From positions 1 through 6,850 of the forward strand of contig JAOUFO010000097.1 of NCBI GenBank assembly GCA_029858165.1: a stretch of 6,850 nucleotides of DNA, read 5' to 3'. Source of the stretch: Deltaproteobacteria bacterium (GTDB lineage: Bacteria > SAR324 > JACQKK01). Positions 1 through 6,756 of the stretch are shown here, one piece after another; position 1 is the first letter of the stretch, and each line of letters begins with the position of its first letter. The translations under genes and the position numbers were made by a program. The notes beneath the pieces are model-generated. The model was not told where the DNA came from. It saw nothing but the letters and a program-made list of their open reading frames with translations, and searched no databases.

Positions 1-101
1 GGGATGTGGTCATCAGGAAGATCACCCCGGCGGAAGTGTGGCCGGTGTTTCTGGACTTTTTGGAGGAATACCCCCAATTCTGCCGGTTCAACCAAAAATA
101 A
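1..101 (+). CDS. C-terminal end of an unrecognised protein (partial)
   Basis: Reading from base 3, an open frame of 32 codons ends at TAA (99-101). The visible peptide includes ITPAEVWPVFLDFLEEYPQ and ends in CRFNQK, with mixed charge, regular hydrophobic spacing and aromatic residues, so it reads like a real amphipathic C-terminus; the other two forward frames give low-complexity or proline/arginine-rich text. The gene starts outside the window, so its length and family cannot be judged, and I do not recognise it. The stop lies one base before the repeat array, which would therefore form the 3' untranslated region of this gene and may end its transcription. The reading frame is fairly secure; the function is unknown. 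Confidence 0.55.
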   Translation, partial: DVVIRKITPAEVWPVFLDFLEEYPQFCRFNQK

Positions 102-102
102 A

Positions 103-299
103 ACCCCAAAAGAAAGGCACCGACCCGCCCAAAGCGGGCCGGAAGGCCCGTGGCGGTGGGAGGTGCTGGACAGGACCCCAAAAGAAAGGCACCGACCCCG
201 CCCAAAGCGGGCCGGAAGGCCCGTGGCGGTGGGAGGTGCTGGACAGGACCCCAAAAGAAAGGCACCGACCCCGCCCAAAGCGGCCTTTCTTTTTGGGGT
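103..299 (+). repeat. Tandem GC-rich repeat array, about 2.5 units of 72-73 bp
   Basis: Near-identical units start at 103, 175 and 248. Units 1 and 2 differ by one C in a C-run (72 versus 73 bp). Each begins ACCCCAAAAGAAAGGC, passes through a GC-rich part and ends GGTGCTGGACAGG. Units 1 and 2 contain a perfect hairpin CGGGCC-GGAA-GGCCCG (135-150 and 208-223) closed by a GNRA-type tetraloop. The third unit breaks off after the CCAAAGCGG stretch and runs into an inverted copy of the unit start (283-299), so the whole 197 bp array has terminal inverted repeats of 16-17 bp. No target-site duplication is apparent. The period is not consistently a multiple of three and no convincing coding frame crosses it. 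It fills most of the 303 bp between the upstream stop and gltA. A related copy in inverted orientation lies at the right edge of the window. Confidence 0.9.
248..299 (+). terminator. Rho-independent-like terminator at the end of the repeat array
   Basis: The arms are ACCCCAAAAGAAAGGC (248-263) and its inverted copy (283-299), which match except for one extra T. The 19 nt between them can form an inner CCGC/GCGG stem (271-274 with 280-283, as an alternative for the last base). As RNA, the GC-rich core followed by a T-rich stretch (286-294) and preceded by an A-rich stretch (253-260) resembles a classical terminator. It is placed to end transcription of the gene finishing at 101 and to insulate gltA. 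Its function is inferred from structure only. Confidence 0.55.
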
Positions 300-316
300 G
301 TTTCGGTTTTGAGTTT

Positions 317-345
317 TTGCCCCCTTCGTGGTAAGCAAATACAAT
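317..345 (+). promoter_or_regulatory. Candidate sigma-70 promoter for gltA
   Basis: TTGCCC (317-322, 4 of 6 to the -35 consensus) and TACAAT (340-345, 5 of 6 to the -10 consensus) are separated by 17 bp. They lie just after the repeat terminator and give a leader of about 50 nt before the gltA start. A C6/G5 pairing (347-352 with 360-364) at the start of the leader could form a small hairpin. This is a consensus match read by eye. Confidence 0.4.
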
Positions 346-404
346 TCCCCCCAAGGTCCGGGGGTTCAACCGTTTCCCCATTCACACAGGCAAAGAATCC
401 ATCC

Positions 405-1688
405 ATGGATAAAACCGCAAAACTGGAAATCAACGGCAAACAGGTGGAACTCCCGTTGGTGGTGGGCACCGAAAAAGAGGTGGGGATGGATATCTCCACC
501 CTGAGGTCCTCCACTGGTGCCATCACCCTGGATTACGGGTATATGAACACCGGCTCCTGCGAAAGCGGCATCACCTTTTTGGATGGGGAAAACGGCATAT
601 TGCGCTATCGGGGGTACCCCATTGAAGAGCTGGCGGAAAAATCCTCCTTTTTGGAGGTCAGTTACCTGCTGATCAACGGGGGATTGCCCACCCCCGCCCA
701 GATGAAGGAATTCACCCGCAATGTTCAAAAGCATTCCCTGCTGCATGAGGACATGCGCAACTTTTTTGTGGCCTTTCCCCCGGATGCCCATCCGATGGCC
801 ATTCTGGGGTCGGTGGTGTGCGCCTTATCCACCTTTTACCAGCACGGGGATGAAGCCGACGAAAAAGAGCTGGCGCTTTCCATTTACCGCCTGATGGGCA
901 AGCTGCCCACCATTGCCAGCTTTGCCTACAAAAAATCCATCGGTCAGCCGTTTATTTACCCCCGCAACGACCTGGACTATTGCTCCAACTTTTTTCATCA
1001 GATGTTTGCCGTCCCCAGTGAATCCTACACGGTCCACCCGGATATCGCCCGGGCACTGGATGTGTTGCTGATTCTCCATGCGGACCATGAGCAAAACTGC
1101 TCCACCTCCACGGTTCGGTTGGTAGGCTCCAGTCAGGCCAACCTGTTCGCCTCTGTTTCAGCGGGGATCGCCGCATTGTGGGGCCGTCTGCACGGCGGGG
1201 CCAATCAGGCGGTGTTGGAAATGCTGGAGCAAATCCACGCATCGGGGGGGGATACAAAGAAGTTCCTGGCCATGGCCAAGGACAAAAACTCATCCTTCCG
1301 CCTGATGGGCTTTGGCCACCGGGTGTATAAAAACTTTGATCCCCGGGCCCGCATCATCAAGGCCCAGGCAGACCGCATCCTCAGCCTGCTGGGGGTGGAT
1401 GACCCCCTGCTGCAAATCGCCCAGGAGCTTGAGGAAGCCGCCTTGAAAGATGAATACTTCATTGAGCGCAAGCTGTACCCCAATGTGGATTTTTATTCCG
1501 GGATCATTTACCGGGCACTGGGCATTCCGGTCAACATGTTCACCGTCATGTTCGCCATCGGCCGCCTGCCCGGCTGGATCGCCCACTGGAAGGAAATGAA
1601 CCGCACTCCCAAAGCCAAAATCGGCCGCCCCCGGCAAATCTACACCGGGGCCAACCAACGGGAATACATTCCCATCCACAAACGGTAA
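405..1688 (+). CDS. gltA: Citrate synthase (type II, hexameric bacterial class)
   Basis: Condenses oxaloacetate and acetyl-CoA to citrate, the entry step of the TCA cycle, in the cytoplasm. The 427 aa length equals that of typical Gram-negative GltA, and the N-terminus (MDKTAKLEINGKQVELP, then TGAITLDYGYMNTGSC) aligns with that class. The catalytic residues are present: His263 in GRLHGGAN, His305 in GFGHRVYKNFDPRA and Asp362 in YPNVDFYSG. HADHEQNCSTSTVR (His225 onward) supplies further active-site and substrate-contact residues, and the C-terminus has the conserved RPRQIYTG. The ATG at 405 was chosen because conserved sequence begins there. The same frame stays open back to 150, but that part is repeat-derived. 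The ribosome binding site is weak (AGG at 388-390, rather far away). A G8 run lies in the coding sequence at 1244-1251 (Ser-Gly-Gly-Asp). The gene is monocistronic and convergent with the kinase gene downstream. Confidence 0.97.
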   Translation: MDKTAKLEINGKQVELPLVVGTEKEVGMDISTLRSSTGAITLDYGYMNTGSCESGITFLDGENGILRYRGYPIEELAEKSSFLEVSYLLINGGLPTPAQMKEFTRNVQKHSLLHEDMRNFFVAFPPDAHPMAILGSVVCALSTFYQHGDEADEKELALSIYRLMGKLPTIASFAYKKSIGQPFIYPRNDLDYCSNFFHQMFAVPSESYTVHPDIARALDVLLILHADHEQNCSTSTVRLVGSSQANLFASVSAGIAALWGRLHGGANQAVLEMLEQIHASGGDTKKFLAMAKDKNSSFRLMGFGHRVYKNFDPRARIIKAQADRILSLLGVDDPLLQIAQELEEAALKDEYFIERKLYPNVDFYSGIIYRALGIPVNMFTVMFAIGRLPGWIAHWKEMNRTPKAKIGRPRQIYTGANQREYIPIHKR

Positions 1689-1706
1689 ACACAGGGGGTG
1701 TTTTTT
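1687..1706 (+). terminator. Weak terminator hairpin after gltA
   Basis: AAACAC (1687-1692) pairs with GTGTTT (1698-1703) around an AGGGG loop, followed by three more T. The stem starts inside the gltA stop codon and is AT-rich, so it is weak by the usual criteria. It sits in the 39 bp between two convergent genes. Read on the other strand it is also a hairpin with a short T tail, so it could serve both genes. No better terminator is visible here. Confidence 0.45.
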
Positions 1707-1727
1707 AAAGGACGGAAAGGCGGAGGG

Positions 1728-3551
1728 TCAGCCGGAGGTGTCGTTTAATTGGGGGAGTTCAAAATAAAAGGTGGTTCCCTTGCCGGGGATGGACCGAAAC
1801 CCGATGGTGCCTTTGTGTTTTTGCACAATGGTTTTGGATATATTGAGGCCCAGGCCGGTGCCCCCCATTTTTTTCGCGCCGGGGATATTGTGCTGGGTGA
1901 ATTTTTCAAACACATGGCCCTGAAAGGCCGGGGGGATCCCCGGTCCGTCATCCGATACCGCCAGACGGATACGGCCTTCACCGGCGGTAAGAGCAACCCG
2001 GACCACCCCCCCCAGGGGGGAAAATTTAATGGCGTTGGATAACAGGTTGATGATCACCTGGGTCAACCGGTCAGAATCCCCGTTGACCATGTCATCCTCC
2101 CCTTCGGCAGTAAATTCCATGCCAATATCCTGTTTGCCGGAATAGGTGCGCATGGCGTCCATGGCCCCCAAGGCCAGAGGCTTCAACTGGATGGGGGACA
2201 TGTGAAAATCTTCGGCTCCCGCCTCTATTTTTTCCAGGTCCAGAATATCGTTGACCATGCGCAACAGGCGCTCACCGTTTTGGGTGGCGATATCAATCAT
2301 TTCCACGGCTTCAGGAGAATAATCCGTTTCCATCTCCTCCGCCAGCATTCTCAGTGCCCCCAAGATGGAGGTTAAAGGGGTGCGCAGTTCGTGGCTGACC
2401 ACCGACACAAACTCGCTTTTCATCATTTCCACCTCTTTCAGGCTGGTGATATCCAGGGTGGCCCCCAACATGCGCACCATTCGGCCCGTCTCATCATAGG
2501 TGATTTCCCCCCGGTTCAGCAAATGGCGGATGGAGCCGTCCGGGCGGACCACCCGGTGCTCCATGGCGTATGGGTATTCCCCTTTCAAGGCCGCCTCAAA
2601 GGTGGTTTTCACCCGTTGGGCTTCCTCCGGCGGAATGGCGTTTCTGAAGGCTTCCATGGGATAGGCCCCCTTTTCCCCCGGAAGACCAAAAATTCTGAGC
2701 ATTTCCTCACTGACCAGCAACCGGTCCTCACCGATGCAATAATCCCAGTTTCCCAGATTCACCATCCGCTGGGCCATCATCATCCGGTGTTCGCTGTCTT
2801 CCAGGGCAACCGCAATCGCTTTGCTGTGGGCCACCTCCTGGGTCAGTTCCCGGTTCAGGGTTTCCATCCGGGCGTTGGAGCCGGTCAAATGGTCCAGCAA
2901 CCGTTGATTGCGGGTCCGCAACCGGATGTTGACCAGAATGGCCCGATTGAAATTGCGGCTGACCAGATAAATCAGGGCTGTAAACAACAAGGCGGCATAA
3001 CCGGTTTTGACGGATAAAGCCCCCCCCGCATCAAAAAAGCGAAAGGTCAGGGAACCCATGGCAGGCAGATAAAACAGCGGCCCCATCCAGGGGATGGCTC
3101 CATTGGCCGCCGCGCTGCCCATGCTCAACCCCCCCACCATCAGCAGAGTAAACACCTGATGGAAATAACTGGTCTGGGGAAACAGCCAAACACTCAAACC
3201 GATAAAAACCCCACTTACCCCCAAAACCGTCAGGCCGTACAACCGAACCCACATCTCGGTTTGCTGCTTTTTTCCGCCGGATTTCCAGTAGGATCGTGAC
3301 AAGAGATACCGCACCCACAACACCCCGCCGTAAACCCCCAGCCAGATGGAAAGCCTTTGGGGGGACACCACATCCCACAGCCCCACAGCCAACACCAGCG
3401 CCACGGTTCCTCCGCCGATAATGGAGGAGGGGGCCTGCATAAACAACGACCGGACCTGGAGCGCCAGCACCTCCTGGGGGGAAAGGGGGGAAGAGGCGAA
3501 ATCATCCGGCCTGGGGGCTGTTTGTTCTGGTGTGGGTCCGTTCAAAATCAA
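1728..3551 (-). CDS. Membrane-anchored PAS sensor histidine kinase (paralogue A)
   Basis: A 607 aa two-component sensor kinase. After a proline-rich N-terminal tail of about 40 residues come about six hydrophobic segments (roughly 44-62, 67-85, 104-123, 132-150, 155-172, 183-199), a likely coiled coil (203-250), a PAS domain (about 253-374, with EHRVVRPDGS and LDITSLKEVE typical of PAS_3/PAC), HisKA with phospho-acceptor His387 in SHELRTPL (ExxT phosphatase-type motif), and HATPase_c with N-box Asn506, G1 DDGPGIP (534-540), F-box and G2 GGTGLGL (563-569). All catalytic boxes are intact, and there is no fused receiver domain. Translation appears to start at TTG, since AGGG lies 6 nt upstream; a second in-frame TTG two codons on is less well spaced. 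It lies downstream of a strong terminator and so is probably transcribed separately. C8 runs on the plus strand at 2006-2013 and 3020-3027 fall inside it. The signal and partner are unknown; the REC-HD-GYP protein next door is one candidate partner. Confidence 0.93.
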   Translation of the reverse strand: MILNGPTPEQTAPRPDDFASSPLSPQEVLALQVRSLFMQAPSSIIGGGTVALVLAVGLWDVVSPQRLSIWLGVYGGVLWVRYLLSRSYWKSGGKKQQTEMWVRLYGLTVLGVSGVFIGLSVWLFPQTSYFHQVFTLLMVGGLSMGSAAANGAIPWMGPLFYLPAMGSLTFRFFDAGGALSVKTGYAALLFTALIYLVSRNFNRAILVNIRLRTRNQRLLDHLTGSNARMETLNRELTQEVAHSKAIAVALEDSEHRMMMAQRMVNLGNWDYCIGEDRLLVSEEMLRIFGLPGEKGAYPMEAFRNAIPPEEAQRVKTTFEAALKGEYPYAMEHRVVRPDGSIRHLLNRGEITYDETGRMVRMLGATLDITSLKEVEMMKSEFVSVVSHELRTPLTSILGALRMLAEEMETDYSPEAVEMIDIATQNGERLLRMVNDILDLEKIEAGAEDFHMSPIQLKPLALGAMDAMRTYSGKQDIGMEFTAEGEDDMVNGDSDRLTQVIINLLSNAIKFSPLGGVVRVALTAGEGRIRLAVSDDGPGIPPAFQGHVFEKFTQHNIPGAKKMGGTGLGLNISKTIVQKHKGTIGFRSIPGKGTTFYFELPQLNDTSG

Positions 3552-3555
3552 TCTT

Positions 3556-3561
3556 CACCCT
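3556..3561 (-). promoter_or_regulatory. Ribosome binding site supporting a TTG start
   Basis: On the minus strand AGGGTG is followed 6 nt after AGGG by TTG (3551-3549), which begins the open frame of the second kinase. No ATG or GTG lies in frame nearby; the first in-frame ATG is at codon 38, inside the conserved region before the first membrane segment. The nearby GTG at 3558 is out of frame. This is what decides the start. Confidence 0.55.
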
Positions 3562-3592
3562 ATCTTGAATCCAAAGAAAAACCGCCCGGCCC

Positions 3593-3616
3593 CCTGGAAT
3601 TCAGGAGGGTTCCAGG
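3593..3616. promoter_or_regulatory. Inverted repeat CCTGGAA-N10-TTCCAGG upstream of a kinase gene
   Basis: Two perfect 7 bp arms (3593-3599 and 3610-3616) flank a 10 bp spacer, 42-65 bp upstream of the kinase start. The spacing of arm centres (17 bp) and the dyad symmetry suit a dimeric regulator site, but the sequence could equally fold as an RNA hairpin in the leader. A smaller inverted repeat, GGTTT-TTC-AAACC, lies beside it (3623-3635). Upstream on the minus strand is an AT-rich stretch with a -10-like TATATT (3647-3642), but I could not find a matching -35 box. The function is inferred. Confidence 0.4.
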
Positions 3617-3663
3617 AAGAAAGGTTTTTCAAACCATAACAAATATAAAGAAAAAAATTGCCT

Positions 3664-3693
3664 AAAATAAAACCATCCCCTTTTTGGGATGGT
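3664..3693 (-). terminator. Strong Rho-independent terminator of the kinase/HD-GYP operon
   Basis: On the minus strand ACCATCCC (3679-3672 side arm on plus; outer arm 3693-3686 on minus) pairs perfectly over 8 bp with GGGATGGT around a 6 nt A-rich loop, and is followed by TTTATTTT. It starts 33 bp after the stop of the response regulator gene. It separates that operon from the next kinase gene, which must then have its own promoter in the roughly 110 bp that follow. Confidence 0.9.
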
Positions 3694-3725
3694 CCAGGGG
3701 GATCCTGAGTAGAAGGAAGGGCAGG

Positions 3726-4799
3726 TCAGCGGGGGTCGGCGTTTTCCCGGCTGATGGCCTGGATCTCATCAAAAATCTGTTCAAAATGGGCCACCACCCT
3801 GGGGTCAAAATGGGTTCCGGAACGGGATATGATTTCCGCCAGGGCTTCCGCCGCCGACCAGGGATTTTTGTACGGGCGGGTGGATGTGAGGGCATCGTAC
3901 ACATCACACACGGCGATGATGCGGCTGAACAAGGGGATAGCCTCTCCCTTTAATCCTTGGGGGTACCCTGAACCATCCCATTTTTCGTGGTGGGTCAGGG
4001 CAATCAAGCTGGCGGTTTCCAACAATTGAGAAGGCTCCCGCCCCAGCAGGTCCGCCCCGATAACGGTGTGGGTTTGCATCACCTCCCATTCATGGGGGGT
4101 CAGTTTGCCCCCTTTTAACAAAATGTGGTCCGGGATGCCGATTTTTCCCACATCATGCATGGGGGCGGTGTTTAAAATCAGTTCGCATTGGCCCTCATCC
4201 ATCCCCATGGCCCGACCCAGGGCGGCCGAGGCTTTGCTCATGCGCACCACATGCATGCCGGTTTCATTGTCCCGGTATTCGGCGGCCCGCCCCAGCCGCC
4301 GGACCACCTCCAATTGGGATTGCCGCAGTTGGGCGGTCCGTTGAAGGACCTGCTCTTCCAAAATCCGGTTCTGATCCCGGATCTGGGTGTGCATCACCCG
4401 CACTTCCAACAGGTTGTGAATGCGGCTGAGGGCCTCGGCTTTGTCAAACGGTTTGTATAAGAAATCCTTGGCGCCCTGAGCCAGGGCTTTTAATTTGGTT
4501 TCGGTGTCCGTCTGGGCGGTCATCACCAACACCGGCAGGTAATCATCCCCACCCATGGCTTTCAGTTCCCCCATCACCCCGAAACCGTCCAGATGGGGCA
4601 TGCGGATATCCAACAGGATCAGATCAAAGGGTTCCCGGGCCTGGGCCTCGCGCACCTTTCGCGAATCCGTCAGCAGGGTGATGTTCCGGTACCCTTCCCG
4701 GGTCAAAAGCCGTTCCATCAGCCTGGCGTTGGCCTCCTGGTCATCCACCACCAGGATGCGGCATTGCAGAATTTTCTGTATCATATCCACAAGGGTCAT
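3726..4799 (-). CDS. Response regulator with HD-GYP cyclic-di-GMP phosphodiesterase domain
   Basis: A 357 aa cytoplasmic response regulator of the RpfG-like REC-HD-GYP type. The receiver domain (about 13-130) has the acidic pair Asp19-Asp20, phospho-acceptor Asp64 in LILLDIRMP, Thr94 and Lys116 in LYKPF. A likely helical coiled-coil linker (132-170) follows, then the HD-GYP domain (about 170-350) with ETGMH (His183), HDVGKIGIPD (His215, Asp216), His244, HHEKWDGSGYP (270-280) and CDVYDAL (Asp299). All expected metal-binding and signature residues are present, so hydrolysis of cyclic-di-GMP to pGpG or GMP is expected from the family. The ATG at 4799 was chosen because its A is the last base of the kinase stop (TGATG), a usual coupled start; the open frame continues upstream to 4874 inside the kinase. 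ATG at 4784 is an alternative. It is most likely the partner of the kinase encoded just upstream. Confidence 0.95.
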   Translation of the reverse strand: MTLVDMIQKILQCRILVVDDQEANARLMERLLTREGYRNITLLTDSRKVREAQAREPFDLILLDIRMPHLDGFGVMGELKAMGGDDYLPVLVMTAQTDTETKLKALAQGAKDFLYKPFDKAEALSRIHNLLEVRVMHTQIRDQNRILEEQVLQRTAQLRQSQLEVVRRLGRAAEYRDNETGMHVVRMSKASAALGRAMGMDEGQCELILNTAPMHDVGKIGIPDHILLKGGKLTPHEWEVMQTHTVIGADLLGREPSQLLETASLIALTHHEKWDGSGYPQGLKGEAIPLFSRIIAVCDVYDALTSTRPYKNPWSAAEALAEIISRSGTHFDPRVVAHFEQIFDEIQAISRENADPR

Positions 4800-6682
4800 C
4801 AGAAAAGGGTTTTGTTGGAGGCTTTCTTTTGAAGACCCGTGATGGACCTGACCGCCGGGGGGAATTCCACCCAAAACGTGGTGCCCTGTCCCACCGTGCT
4901 TTCCAATCCTATCTGTCCGCCCATCTGGCCCACCAGACTGCGGCTGATGGCCAAGCCGATACCGGTGCCTTCGGCTCCGGTCCGTTCCGCCCCCAAACGG
5001 CTGAAGGGCAGAAACAATTCCCCTGTTTTCTTGGCCGGGATGCCCCAGCCGGTGTCGGTTACCGAAATCCTTACCAAACCGTTTTCCTGAAGGGCGGCCT
5101 CCAGCCGGATATGACCCTGGGGCCGGTTGTATTTGACCGCATTGGAAAGCAGGTTCAACAGCACCTGACGCAGGTGAGTGGTGTCGGCCAAAACCGGGGG
5201 CAGGCGGTCCTCCAAAATGGGTGCTTCCAGGGTCAGGTCCTGCTGGGTCACCAGGGGTTTGGTCATCAACACCATTTCATCCAGCAGCATGTTCAGGTTC
5301 ACCTCCTCCATCCGAATGGCCGCCTTGCCGCTTTCAATCCGGGCCAGGTCCAACAAACCGTCAATCATGGTCAACAGGTGTTTCCCCGCCTTTAAAATCA
5401 GGTCCACGCTTTCGGTCTGATGAGGCGATAAAGGAAACTCCGGGTCTTTTTTAAGCATCTGGCCAAACCCCATGACGGAGTTTAAAGGGGTGCGCAGGTC
5501 GTGGCTCATGTGGGCCAGAAACCGGGATTTGGCCAAGCTGGCCTCATCGGCCTTATCCTTGGCCTGGCGCAACTCAGCCTCCACCGTTTTGAACAGGGTG
5601 ATGTCATACACCGTCCCCTGCATAAAATACGGGGTTTGGGATTCATCAAAAATCACCTCCCCTTTGGCCTTGACGTCTATCACCCGACCATCCGGGTGAA
5701 CCACCCGGTGTTCCAGGTCGTAAGGCTCGCGCCCTTCCAGGGCGGCCTGGATGGCCATGTGTACTTTATCCACGTCCTTGGGGTGTACGCATCCCATAAA
5801 CACCTGGAGCGTAATGGCCTCCTCCAGGGGGCGGCCGTATATCCGGTAGGCCTCATCGCTCCATTCCACCGAATTGGTCAACATATCCCATTCCCAACTC
5901 CCCAGGTGGGCGATGTTCTGGGCGGTTTCCAGTTTTTTGGTGGATTGCCGCAGGGCCTCCTCCGTTTGCCGGTGTTGGGTGATTTCCTCATTCAGGGTAA
6001 GGTTAAGGCCCACCGCGCTGGCTTTCTCCTTCTCCAGGCTGGTCAACAGCGATTCCTTTTCCAGCTTTAACACCAGCGCCCCGATATTGGACCGGTGTAC
6101 ATTGCGCCCGCTTACAATCAACATTCCAAAAAAAGCCGCGGTTACCCATCCCATCACCTGTCCGGTCTGGCTGCCATCCGCAAACAATCCGGCCACCGTG
6201 GATACCCCGATGGGCAGGTAAAACAAGGGGGGCACCCATACCATGGCGGAATAGGTGGATACCGCGGAAACAGACAACCCCCCGGCCAAAAACATGATGA
6301 AAACCTTTCCCTCCAGGGGCAGCTGGGGGAAAAACCAGATGGACGGGATGGACCACATCAAACCGGAAACCCCGATGGAAACCGCAAAATAAACCAGCCA
6401 GCGGTTTAGGTCCGGGGGGGAAGGCTTCCAGCGATAAAAAAGGATGTACAGCATCGTCCGCCAGACCAGGACCCCCCCGTTGGCCCCCAGCCACCAACCC
6501 AATTGGGAAACCGGGATGGATTGGCGGGTGAGATACACGGCGGCCAGGGCGCACAGAAAACTTCCCGCCACAGCCACCGGAATCTGGCTGTACAACAACG
6601 CCATTTGGTCCGGCAACAGTTTTTCCCGCAGTGCCGCGGGGGATTCTGTTGGCCGGGGTTGGTCTTTCCTCAGGGCTGACAT
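4799..6682 (-). CDS. Membrane-anchored PAS sensor histidine kinase (paralogue B), partner of the HD-GYP regulator
   Basis: A 627 aa two-component sensor kinase. About six hydrophobic segments (roughly 33-51, 64-82, 95-118, 126-144, 146-165, 176-191) are followed by a coiled coil (200-250), a PAS domain (about 253-370, with LGSWEWD, EHRVVHPDG and YDITLFK), HisKA with His394 in SHDLRTPLN (DxxT phosphatase-type motif), and HATPase_c with N-box Asn514, G1 DTGWGIP (543-549) and G2 EGTGIGL (571-577). It shares layout and many motifs with the other kinase here (GVSG, FPQ, GGLS, PLFYLP, S-x-RN). The ATG at 6682 is preceded directly by an in-frame TTG (6685). AAAGG lies 10 nt before the ATG and 7 nt before the TTG, so either could be used; ATG is preferred. 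Its stop overlaps the response regulator start by one base, so the two proteins should be made together and act as a pair. Confidence 0.95.
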   Translation of the reverse strand: MSALRKDQPRPTESPAALREKLLPDQMALLYSQIPVAVAGSFLCALAAVYLTRQSIPVSQLGWWLGANGGVLVWRTMLYILFYRWKPSPPDLNRWLVYFAVSIGVSGLMWSIPSIWFFPQLPLEGKVFIMFLAGGLSVSAVSTYSAMVWVPPLFYLPIGVSTVAGLFADGSQTGQVMGWVTAAFFGMLIVSGRNVHRSNIGALVLKLEKESLLTSLEKEKASAVGLNLTLNEEITQHRQTEEALRQSTKKLETAQNIAHLGSWEWDMLTNSVEWSDEAYRIYGRPLEEAITLQVFMGCVHPKDVDKVHMAIQAALEGREPYDLEHRVVHPDGRVIDVKAKGEVIFDESQTPYFMQGTVYDITLFKTVEAELRQAKDKADEASLAKSRFLAHMSHDLRTPLNSVMGFGQMLKKDPEFPLSPHQTESVDLILKAGKHLLTMIDGLLDLARIESGKAAIRMEEVNLNMLLDEMVLMTKPLVTQQDLTLEAPILEDRLPPVLADTTHLRQVLLNLLSNAVKYNRPQGHIRLEAALQENGLVRISVTDTGWGIPAKKTGELFLPFSRLGAERTGAEGTGIGLAISRSLVGQMGGQIGLESTVGQGTTFWVEFPPAVRSITGLQKKASNKTLF

Positions 6683-6726
6683 CAAAAGTAAACCTTTAAC
6701 GATTTAGGAAAAATTGCTGTTTTGAA

Positions 6727-6756
6727 TGTATAACGGGAGTATCAGGTTCCTGTCCA
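6727..6756 (-). promoter_or_regulatory. Candidate promoter for the kinase/HD-GYP operon
   Basis: On the minus strand TGGACA (6756-6751, 5 of 6 to the -35 consensus) and TATACA (6732-6727, 4 of 6 to the -10 consensus) are separated by 18 bp, about 45 bp before the kinase ATG. The -35-like box lies in the conserved CTGGACAGG part of the edge repeat, while the -10 lies in unique AT-rich DNA. This is a consensus match by eye with slightly long spacing, so it is tentative. Confidence 0.33.

Noticed and set aside
103..299. CRISPR array
   Set aside because: Units abut one another as near-identical 72-73 bp copies with no unique spacers, and no cas gene is present.
4..334. Open forward frames of about 100 codons across the left repeat array
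   Set aside because: They translate the repeat into proline, arginine and lysine-rich text that changes frame from unit to unit, because the 72 and 73 bp units differ in phase. None resembles a protein family.
88..381. Minus-strand open frame of 97 codons through the left repeat and the gltA leader
   Set aside because: It is mostly repeat translated backwards, has no plausible ribosome binding site and covers the proposed gltA promoter.
366..1679. Several minus-strand open frames of about 90-140 codons inside gltA
   Set aside because: They lie opposite a clearly real, full-length citrate synthase gene; GC-rich antisense frames are often open by chance.
2391..3017. Plus-strand open frame of 208 codons opposite the orphan kinase
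   Set aside because: It is histidine, glutamine and glycine-rich text typical of the antisense of a kinase gene, with no recognisable domain, and the minus-strand kinase is complete.
3664..3693. Bidirectional terminator
   Set aside because: The T tract follows the stem only on the minus strand; on the plus strand the hairpin is followed by GC-rich sequence.
4829..6070. Plus-strand open frames of 188 and 189 codons opposite the upstream kinase
   Set aside because: They are antisense shadows of an intact PAS-HisKA-HATPase gene, with no domain match that I can see.
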